In this document: positions 1 through 11,200 of the stretch, one piece after another
Layout: each line of letters opens with the position of its first letter
Position numbering within the stretch: position 1 is the first letter of the stretch
NCBI RefSeq assembly: GCF_964340395.1
Contig: NC_135565.1
Span: 21,532,209-21,596,208 of the forward strand
Source of the DNA: Glandiceps talaboti
Taxonomy: Eukaryota; Hemichordata; Enteropneusta; Spengelidae
DNA length: 64,000 nt
Reading direction: 5' to 3'
Made by a program: the position numbers and the translations under genes
Notes under the pieces: generated by a model
Databases searched by the model: none
What the model was told of the DNA's origin: nothing
Seen by the model: the letters and a program-made list of their open reading frames with translations, nothing else

Positions 1-120
1 ATTAACATTGTGGTATATTTATTTACATTGAATATTGCTATTCTGCTAGATGACAGGCTTGTGACTCATTTTCTGGTTTAAAAAGTTCAAAAAATTATCC
101 ATGAAGACCTCTAAAGACGT

Positions 121-430
121 GCAGTACTGACTGTATGGTACTCCGTCCATATATGAAAATAGTACTGACTATGGTACCCCCATCCATACATGAAAATAGT
201 ACTGACTGTATAGTACCTCGTCCATATATGAAAATAGTACTGACTGTATGGTACCTTGTCCATATATGAAAATAGTACTGACTGTATGGTACCTCGTCCA
301 TATATGAAAATAGTACTGACTGTATGGTACCCCATCCATATATGAAAATAGTACTGACTGTATGGTACCTCGTCCATATATGAAAATAGTACTGACTGCA
401 TGGTACATATATAAAAATAGTACTGATCGT
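121..430. repeat. 38-bp tandem repeat, about 8 copies
   Basis: The unit GTACTGACTGTATGGTACC plus TCGTCCATATATGAAAATA repeats every 37-38 bp. The overlapping open frames of about 110 codons on the minus strand are a by-product. Confidence 0.85.
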
Positions 431-1939
431 ATAGCAGTATCAACTATAAGATTGATACACAAAAGTAGGCTGTTTAAAATCTTTTCTATAGGAAGCATTA
501 ATTAATTTATGGTTTTAAAAAAAATCAAAGAATGACTTAAACATGAAGATAGTACCATGGGTTATCGTTTTAAAGTCATACATGTAAACACAGCAGTAAG
601 TAAATTGCAGCATAAAGTGTAACAGTCCTTTATATGAAGGCTGCAGTAATATCTTAAAGTGGCCATATGGATGAGGATTGGATATTTATTCTGGATTTTT
701 AATTCATAAAACAATTTTATCATGACTTCATCCTTGAAAAATTGATATGAATCAACATAGACCCAGTCCTTGTTTGTAACTCAATACACTGCAAAAAGCC
801 TAAAAATGTGTAAAAAGTTTGTTATCGTATGTACAATAACAATGATTTTACACATTTATTAATCTTTTGCAATTTATTGAGTTACAAACAAGGACTTGGT
901 ATATGTTGTTTCACATCAATTTTTCAAGTAGGAAACCATGATATAAATTAAAAATTAAAAATAAATACCTCCATTTACCATCCATATGGCCACTTTAAAC
1001 ACATTTACTCTCTATTTTTTAAAGTTACCATTTCTATTTACACATGTCACTGGAAGTTGCCATCATCTTAAGAAAAACACTGGGTCTTTAAGTAAACCAG
1101 TACTAGTGCACACAACATCATGTTAGATTTGGTTTGATTTTTAAAAAAAATCACTTTACATTTAATATTACCAATTGCAATTTCTAAACAGGTTAAACTT
1201 AAACAGATATGAAACACAAGTCCTGATTTTTTGGGGAAAGAATAAAACACACAACTTAGCAATTCATTTTGTGTACCTGAAAGCAGATCTTGAGATATGT
1301 TGTAAGTTTATAGTTTATAATTTGAATTGATAATATTTCAGATTGGCAAATGACAAAATTTATTTTTTGGATCTGAAAGCAGGTCTTGATTATATGTTGT
1401 AATATCATATTTTATATATTTATAGTTTGAATTTCAGATTGGCAAATGGCAAAATTTTACAAATCACTAAATCTTACGTAATGATTAGCTCTGAGTTGCT
1501 TCTCCTTTTTTTCAAGTTGCATTTAATATGTACACTATTGTGTACAAGAATTGAAACTACTGTGGATATGAAAGATGTTGTGTACACATATGACCATAGG
1601 GAACTTGTCAACCTGCCATATTGAATGTTGCATCATGGGAAATGTGATAATAAATACTAATCAAATAGTATTGTAAACAATAATGTTACATTGTTTGTAA
1701 CCACGAATGATCAATTCATAGTTACCCTGACCATTGTGGGAGGTTTATTTTATTGGTAGCTCCAGATTAGGTATTACATTAACCACAAATAATCCCATAG
1801 TCCATTGCGTCTGAGCATGCTCAGTCTGGATTGCAAGTTCCCTATTCCACATTGTTTTTAGCGTGTAAAATTTGATGTATTTCAATATCCCTTCATTACA
1901 TCTACACTACCTACGGATTCAAAACAATAGTGGTAATGG
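431..1939. other. 3' flank of gene A with no recognised gene
   Basis: It contains the foldback element at 655-997 and otherwise AT-rich sequence. AATAAA on the minus strand at about 1749-1744 is a candidate poly(A) signal for gene A, some 295 nt after its stop. Confidence 0.5.
655..997. mobile_element. Foldback (long terminal inverted repeat) MITE-like element
   Basis: The ends are perfect inverted repeats (TAAAGTGGCCATATGG and its complement). The inner arms also pair, for example CCAAGTCCTTGTTTGTAACTCA, written here in two parts CCAAGTCCTTG and TTTGTAACTCA, around a short loop near 820. It encodes nothing. A related single arm lies at 54760-54920. Confidence 0.75.
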
Positions 1940-2042
1940 CATAACAGACTCTCATGTTCTATCTTGTTACTTTGTGGTACATGTATGACATCATAGATAC
2001 TGGGTAGTAACTAAAGCTGTGTCTGCCAGGTTACTCATGACA
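1940..2042 (-). repeat. Decayed extra copy of the gene A terminal exon
   Basis: Directly after the TAG of gene A the minus strand repeats the exon's middle portion (TTACTACCCAGTATCTATG, then a diverged AGTAACAAGA segment). It begins with the TGTCATGAGTAACC leader seen in the gene B copies. It carries deletions and is not a functional coding exon. Confidence 0.7.
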
Positions 2043-2201
2043 CTAAATGACATCATCAGTAAAGAATGGTTTAATATTCTCTCTGAGTGTCCAGTTATCA
2101 TCTCCTGTCTTGTTACTCTGTAGTATGACATCATAGATACTGGGTAGTAACTTAGGATACTGGGTTAACACATCACTTTCTGGATTGTTTACAACATGTG
2201 C
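2043..2201 (-). CDS. Gene A terminal coding exon (KEN-like core, short C-terminus)
   Basis: Exactly 159 nt from acceptor to TAG. It encodes 52 residues including LTQYPKLLPSIYDVILQSNK and NWTLRENIKPFFTDDVI, then stops. Aligned by eye to IRE1 KEN domains, the Tyr of TQYPK and the Asn of SNK sit near catalytic Tyr and Asn positions, but the His position is not kept. The last helix of about 20 residues of the usual KEN domain is missing. Gene B ends the same way, so this is not a local truncation. Confidence 0.75.
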   Translation of the reverse strand, partial: AHVVNNPESDVLTQYPKLLPSIYDVILQSNKTGDDNWTLRENIKPFFTDDVI

Positions 2202-5200
2202 CTATGGTTGAAAAAAAAATTCCATATGTTATTGGATACAGAAAAGGTTACGATATAATTCTTTCAGCTGGTACTACATTTAAACATCTAGTAAAACTTC
2301 ATATTTGATTACTGAGAATAATATGTAAATGTAAACACACACACACATATACACACATACACACATACTCATGCACACACATACACACGCACACACATGC
2401 ACACACACATACACACATATACATACACACACATGCACACAAACACACATCACACACAAACATGCACACACATATGAAATGTTAGTTTGGGTCATTTAGA
2501 TAAATAAATACTCATAATGATGGCTTTAATACAACTGTAGTAATTGCCATGAAAATACATCAAAATAAGATTTCTTGCTGTCCTATTGATCATCCATTGT
2601 ACATACATACATATATATACAAACAATAAACAGTAAAGTGTTTCTGACCAAGACATTTAACCAAGGCTATGCAGAGCTGCCTCAGTAGGCCCAGTTCATC
2701 ATACTAATTATTGCTAATATCCAGTCACACACACACACACACACACACACAGACAGACACACATTGTACACAATCAAGTCATATATATATCATACATTGA
2801 ATAACTTACCCAGCCTTTACTGTCTATCTGTTTAGCTGCTGAGTGTAAATTCTTTACAATCTCATCTGATGATTCCCTAGAATAAGAAAAATTACAATTG
2901 GGAATTCAGAGAAAAAAAGAACAGTTCTCTCATTGTTCACCTTTTTAGTACTCTTTCTTGTAAGTAAATGAAAGTTCTTATTGTGTTTGAAAGAATGGCT
3001 TGCATTCCAAATATTCCAAGAACATAATAATAAAGACTCGGCAAAGAAAAAAAATAGCATAATTCATGATAGTGAATATATAGCCAATATCATATGCCTT
3101 CTCTCTTCATTAATGACAATCATCTCACTAGTTTAGTTGCTAAGAAAGTTTGTACATTGATAATTAAGAATTTGTATTTATATATTTATTAATAAACATC
3201 ACATTATCCCAATAATGTGACCATTTAGAAAAAATGATTTTTTTTTGTATATTTCTAAATCTGATTTAAATGCATATGTCATTATAGGCGTTCTTATTTT
3301 CTCTTCTACTTTGACTCTTAATTCAACATTTTCATTGCTATGATGACTAAGTTTACAAAAAACGTCAAAATCATTATAAACTGAAAATACTACATACTAG
3401 TAGTATACATCATATGTAATTTTTCTAAATTGTGACAACTTTGTGAACCATTTGCTGTTAGACACTAGTGCATCAATAATTATGTTTAACTGTAAACAGA
3501 TGTAATTCTGTGATGATGTTTTTGTCGTCATTTTAAGTAATTTGCCTTTGTTAAATATGTTGGGTTTGAATACATAATTTATATGAAACAAAATCAAATT
3601 CTGAATAAATGAAGCTTGAAAATAGTAACAACTTTGCTAGCTGGAAAAAAGGAAAAACATTTGTGTTGAAATAACATAAACAAATAAAGATAGACATTAA
3701 AATCAGGCCCTTCAAATATTGAACACATCTTTATAATCGTTATTTTAAATGACAAAAGTATCATTCAATCTATTTGACTTACACTGTTTCAACTTCTCTT
3801 ATCACTGTTCGCAGAAAATCACAGCGTCTTGCTTCTTCCCAGAAGTATGGATGCCTGAAAGATGGATAAGACAATTGTTTCCAAGTTTTCAGCACTGAAT
3901 TACCATTAACACTGAACCCATGAGGAATGGCCCTCACTGGACTTCTTGGGAGATAAGTATTTAAATGCTTAAAGAACTATCCAGTCTAAATAAAGATTAT
4001 TATTATTATTATTATACAAACATAATTAATCCTCTGGAACTTGGACTTGGAGTCTTAATGTAATCAACCTCATATAAGATATACATGTAAACTAATGCCA
4101 GCACAAAATTTGTCAAGAAAAGAATGGTAACCTTAATCCATAAAGTTAAGATAAACACAGCTTTGAGTTTTTCTGGCACTAAGCCAGAAAGTACATTTAA
4201 AAAATGGCATACACATCATTAATTTGAATACAATGAAACAAAGTCAAATTCTGAATAAATGAAGCTTGAAAATAGTAACAACTTTGCTAGCTGGAAAAAA
4301 GGAAAAACATTTGTGTTGAAATTGTGATAGGTATCAATTTTAATAAAGGCATTTCATATTATACATGTGTATATTGAATTTATACCTTAATACTTCATCA
4401 ACATAGGGTCGGTCTTTACGCTCCATCTGTATCATCCTTGCAATAAGATCTTGGGCTGTGTTATCACAGACAGACTTAGTATTTTTCAAAGAACCTTTAC
4501 GTATGTTACGTCTGCATTTTACAGCATTGTTCAAATTGTCTAGCTTTCCATAGGGATGACTTCCACCAGATAATATGTAGAAAATGACCATTCCTGCAAC
4601 CTTTTGAAATTCAATAATGAAAAAATAAAACATGATTTGTACATTTTTAAAATCAATTATGCAAATAATTGATCATCAATATGCTAGTTGCACCAGCTGC
4701 AATTAGAACATGTTTTGAAACTGTTTTGTTAGGTATGACTAACTCGTATTATATCCTTCACCATGAGGTGTATTAAAGCACCTGTGGGTAGCAGTACGGT
4801 GCAATACCTCAAATTTATTATTGGGTCCACACTCAAAAATCAGCTCCCCAGTGAATCATAATGTCAACTTGTAACTATACTAACTTATAACACATGGAAT
4901 TGACCTATAATTGACATGTACAATGTCTAATTATTGGTATTTTTAACATTCTTCAATGGTCAGTGAATTGTTGGTTGACTGATCAAAAGAAATAACCCTG
5001 GGTTACAGCTAGTGCAGAGTTAATGGATCTTGCTTTTTTTAAGATCATCAATATGTCTGAGCAACCATTGATGATATAACAGCTAACTGAAAACTAATTT
5101 TAATTATGCAAATTAATAATGCATGCTACATCTTAATGTCTAGATAACACACCTCTAAGTAGGGGACTCAATTCTCATACAAGATTAACATTTTCAGAAA

Positions 5201-8200
5201 AGAAGACCAACTATCATTGTTCCTACCTGGATGTCACTTTGTCGACTATATTCCATGGATCTTTTCCCATCACCACCTAATCCAGAATCAGTTTCCATGA
5301 TCTTCTCCTCCTCATCATCATCACTATTACTATCCTCATCCTGGAGAAGTTCTCTAGGTTGCCAACACATAGTTCCTGCCAACAAATCAAACAGGAAAAT
5401 GCTACAACATTGCCAATGTTTTATTTCCATCATTCGAACTCATCTGTACATCAGGGTTGATGAAACCACACAGATGATCAATACTATGGCTGAAGAGACA
5501 CAATATATGCTATGGTTTAATCTGTGCAAGAGTTTATTGTTAGTGTATTAGACTAGAATTTGACTGAACTTACCCTAATGTCAACCATATTTGTCCTTAT
5601 ATCCACTTTTTATAAAACTCTAGAATTATAAAATCTAAAGATTCAGCTTAAAGTGTTCTCTGTGCACATGGTCGTATTTTCACGTAGCATGTGACAGTGC
5701 AGCAGAAAACACTGCAAACAAAACTCATGATGAGCAACCATTATGACATTCACATGGCATGAGATTCTGTTATTACTACATTTGTTTATCCATAACTGCA
5801 AATTTCCACCGGTGAAAATAATACTGTGCGATTAGCATGATTTCATGTACATGGAATGACTGTGCCTTTATTGGCACATCATTTGCATACAGGTATGCAA
5901 TAATGTTTTCAGTATTGCACTGCAGTACATATGCTGCTAGTATATGTATATGCACACACAGTGCGAGTAATGACTGGTACATATGTAATGACTGTTAATG
6001 ATACCATTGTTACTCCTCTTAAAGCTACATGCTATAATTAAAAATTGATAATTGTTTAATACATTTCTACATTACTTACCTAGCTAGGGGGATATGTTTG
6101 CAATGAAGACTTGTTCATATTGTCTTCAATGCACGTAAGATAAACTTTTAGTTGTAATATCAATCCTAGATTGATGTATGATTGTGTTAATTTGGTGATT
6201 TGATATTTGTGAATTCAGTGAGTTATTTCTAATGGGAATACTGTACCCTTGTGATATCAAAAATTATTTATTTGTTGTTATTTAAATTATTCAAATTATA
6301 ACTATCATAATTTTATGTATTACCTTGTAGTGTAGTCGAAATAGTACTTTGGGATAAATCAACAGTGTGACTAATCCCAAAGTCCACCAACTTAGCAGTT
6401 CCATGCACATCTATTAGGACATTGGCAGGCTAGAAATAAAACAAAAATGTAAAACTACCTTTTTACATAATTTGTTTAACTTAATGTTTTGAAAAAGTGA
6501 TCAAACCTATTTGTGAATTTTAGGATAGTAGAGAGTGATAATCCGATGGACACACAGAATCCCAATCCACTACTTTTCCTCACTCCTAATGAGAGGTAAA
6601 AAAGGGGCGATCACTCATCCCGATGATACCTGAAGTAAATTTAAGGACTCACTTTCAAATCTTTATGCAGAATCTTTGGGTCATGATTATGTAGAGTTCT
6701 CAGTCCCTTCAACACATCTATCACCAATTGTTTGGATTTTTCCTGCAGCTTGTCTTTGTCGGATTTCAGTTCCTGGATGTATTTCTCCAGAGTCTTCTCA
6801 CAGAGCTCCATGATAATGTACACATACTGGTCAGTGTAACTGACACCCTGAAATTGTTGTCAATAGTACATGTACATGTTAGTAATAATAATTTTTATAC
6901 TGGATACAATTCTTTAAGCATATAAACACTTGTCTCCCAAGAAGTCCAGTGAGGGCAATCCCTCATCCAGGGTTCATTGTTAATGCAGGAGGAAACCGGA
7001 GTACTGAGAAAAACCTGCATTGTTCGGTTGAGTCAAACTGAATGACACTCCTCGTACTTTAACAGCATTGTAAATCTTAATCAAATCCTGAATGGGTTAT
7101 ATGAACCCTGACCGCAGTGGTAAGAGGCAAGTGGTTTAACCACTCGGCCAACAACAACTCTTTGTGAATGTCATGAAGGATTTATGTCCTTAGGCTTTTG
7201 ATGTGACAAACTAGAAAAATTACAATGGCCAACTTAACAAAGTAGGTATGGTGTACACCATATATATAGTATACACTCATCTACTGGGGCCATTAATTCT
7301 GAAATTAGCAACCTAATTACAAGTCATATTAGCAACCTAATTACAAGGCTTCATTCTCAAATTAGCAACCTGATACATTTATTCTCAAATTAGCAACCTC
7401 AATTACAAGGCTACATTCTCAAATTAGCAACCTAATTACAAGGCTACATTCTCAAATTAGCAACCTAATTACAAGGCTACATTCTCAAATTAGCAACCTA
7501 ATTACAAGGCGACATTCTCAAATTAGCAACCTAATTACAAGGATACATTCTCAAATTAGCAAACTAATTACAAGGCTACATTCTCAAAATAGCAACCTAA
7601 TTACAAGGCTACATTCTAAAATTAGCAACCTCAATTACAAGGCTACATTCTCAAATTAGCAACCTAATTACAAGGCTACATTCTAAAATTAGCAACCTCA
7701 ATTACAAGGCTACATTCTAAAATTAGCAACCTAATTACAAGGCTACATTCTAAAATTAGCAACCTCAATTACAAGGCTACATTCTAAAATTAGCAACCTC
7801 AATTACAAGGCTACATTCTAAAATTAGCAACCTCAATTACAAGGCTACATTCTCAAATTAGCAACCTCAATTACAAGGATACATTCTAAAATTAGCAACC
7901 TCAATTACAAGGCTACATTCTAAAATTAGCAACCTCAATTACAAGGCTACATTCTAAAATTAGCAAACTAATTACAAGGCTACATTCTAAAATTAGCAAC
8001 CTCAATTACAAGGCTACATTCTAAAATTAGCAACCTCAATTACAAGGATACATTCTAAAATTAGCAACCTCAATTACAAGGCTACATTCTAAAATTAGCA
8101 ACCTAATTACAAGGCTACATTCTAAAATTAGCAACCTCAATTACAAGGATACATTCTAAAATTAGCAACCTAATTACAAGGCGACATTCTCAAATTAGCA

Positions 8201-11200
8201 ACCTAATTACAAGGCGACATTCTCAAATTAGCAACCTAATTACAAGGATACATTCTAAAATTAGCAACCTCAATTACAAGGATACATTCTAAAATTAGCA
8301 ACCTAATTACAAGGCGACATTCTCAAATTAGCAACCTCAATTACAAGGATACATTCTAAAATTAGCAACCTAATTACAAGGCGACATTCTCAAATTAGCA
8401 ACCTCAATTACAAGGATACATTCTAAAATTAGCAACCTAATTACAAGGCCACATTCTCAAATTAGCAAACTAATTACAAGGCTACATTCTCAAATTAGCA
8501 AACTAATTACAAGGCTACATTCTCAAATTAGCAAACTTATTACAAGGTTACATTCTCAAATTAGCAACCTCAATTACAAGGCTACATTCTAAAATTAGCA
8601 ACCTAATTACAAGGCTACATTCTAAAATTAGCAACCTCAATTACAAGGCGACATTCTCAAATTAGCAACCTAATTACAAGGCTACATTCTAAAATTAGCA
8701 ACCTCAATTACAAGGCTACATTCTAAAATTAGCAACCTCAATTACAAGGCTACATTCTAAAATTAGCAACCTCAATTACAAGGCTACATTCTAAAATTAG
8801 CAACCTAATTACAAGGCTACATTCTAAAATTAGCAACCTCAATTACAAGGCTACATTCTAAAATTAGCAACCTAATTACAAGGCTACATTCTAAAATTAG
8901 CAACCTCAATTACAAGGCTACATTCTAAAATTAGCAACCTAATTACAAGGCTACATTCTAAAATTAGCAACCTCAATTACAAGGCTACATTCTCATAATC
9001 ATAATAGAATTCATTCCATTAAAAACTTACATAATACTCAACAATGTTATCACCTCTTAGTGATTTCACTATTTCTTCTTCTCTCTTAATAAATTCCAAT
9101 GTGTCCTCATTCTTATCAACCCTCTTCACAGCCACTTCCTTCCCAGTTGTTAGGTTGATACCGAGAAACACTTTAGTGCCTTCACACCTGTCAATTGATT
9201 TTCAGAAAAGGAACGTTTGGGATTGACATATAAGTTATTAACACATCTTCATAGAAGACACAGTCCCTTAAATAATTTACTTCTGTGTGACTAATGTATA
9301 AAATAATTTTGTGTTATTGTTAGTTTTGTTAAATGTGAACCCAGAAGGTAACACTAAGGGTCAAATACAATAAGTAGCAATATTTGCAGAAAGGTCATAT
9401 TAAGCCTTGGGACAGATATTTTTTAATTTCATTTGGCTGAAAAGAATTAATTAAAGGGAATATCACTCAAGGAAGAGGGAGGCATTTTTGCAAATTAAAG
9501 GGAATATCACTCCAGGAAATGGGAGGCATTTTTGCAAATTAAAAGGAATATCACTCCGGGAAATGGGAGGCATTTTTGCAAATTAAAGGGAATATCACTC
9601 CAGGAAATGGGAGGCATTTTTGCAAATTAAAGGGAATATCACTCCGGGAAATGGGAGGCATTTTTGCAAATTAAAGGGAATATCACTCCGGGAAATGGGA
9701 GGCATTTTTGCAAATTAAAGGGAATATCACTCCAGGAAATGGGAGGCATTTTTGCAATTACAGGGAATATCACTCCGGGAAATGGGAGGCATTTTTGCAA
9801 ACTTTGTATTAAAGAGAGTTATTTCATAATTTCACATCTCATAAATTTCATGTGATTGCCATGAAATGCAAAATTGAAAGTTGCTTCCCATTATCCTGGA
9901 AGTGGGTCACCGTTACTTAATCCATGGAGTGTGCAGACATGCATATGTACTAGATGAACAATATTGATTACTAATATGGGAATAAGAACTTAGCAGTCAT
10001 ACATGTTTATTGTTCACCTAATTCATATATGTATGCAGATTCCAGAGTGGCTATAATGGCCTGCTGTTAAGAACAATGAATCTATAAGCATATTGTCAAT
10101 TTGGTGTTTCTTGGCAAATGGCCAAATTCAAGTGATGTAAAATCATGAAATGACTCTCCAGAACCATAATTTGCCTTTATTTCCTAGAGTGGTTAATTCC
10201 CCTTTCAGCAGTTCGGAACATATTTCATAAAGTATTTAAGTATTACACTAGACAAAATGAATTAAATAGTGAATCTATAATTTACATTTCATTGGATAGT
10301 TTCAAGTGAGCCTAAGAGTCAATACATTATACTTGCCCTGTAGCTATCTTGAATTTTTCAGATGTTTCACAAATTTTAATATCACCGATTCTTTTGCACT
10401 TTTCCTTTTTAGTCTTCAATTCCTTCAGTTCTTCCTGCCATACAATACTCTGTGGAAACTTTTCAGGTGTTGGCTGACGTTCCTGCAGTATGGAAATTTT
10501 AAAAAGTTATCAACAGATGGCAAAAATTGACAGATATTGAGATAGATGAAAAAAGTTCATGTCAAACACTTGTATTTTGCACAGTGTATTGTCCATATAT
10601 TTCTAATTCATATTAGGTACAGAAACCTAGTACAACCCATAACCCCAAATTAAACGTTTTATGTATGTAACACAGCCGTTTAGCATCCATATCGAGTACA
10701 ACCCATAACACCAAAGTAAAGCATTTTCTGTGTGTACCACAATCGCTTAAAGCACCCATACCAAGTACAACCCATAACACCAAAGTAAAGCATTTTCTGT
10801 GTGTACCACAATCGCTTAAAGCACCCATACCAAGTGTAAAAGTATACTGTTTAAATTTGTTAATTGACACATTAGAAAGGCCACATGCTAGGCTTGTAAA
10901 TAAACAAATTGAAATAGTATACTTTAATTAACACTTGATATGAATGCCATAAATGAGTGTAGCTTTTCTTGAGTGTTACTTGTTGTATATGTAACCAATG
11001 CCTTACATGCACTTATAGTATTATGAATTACTTTATTACTAAATTCAAATTTTGTAGTCTCGTTGTTCAGTATCAAAATATTTTTGAAAATAAACCTAAA
11101 TTGGTGCTTTGATTAATATTGACAATGAATTACAGATATGTATAAACAGTGTTAATACAAATATTAATCATACATTATAGGTTACTACACACATGTGGAA

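Noticed and set aside
7290-8995. CRISPR-like regular repeats
   Set aside because: Units are contiguous without unique spacers, and the window is animal DNA.
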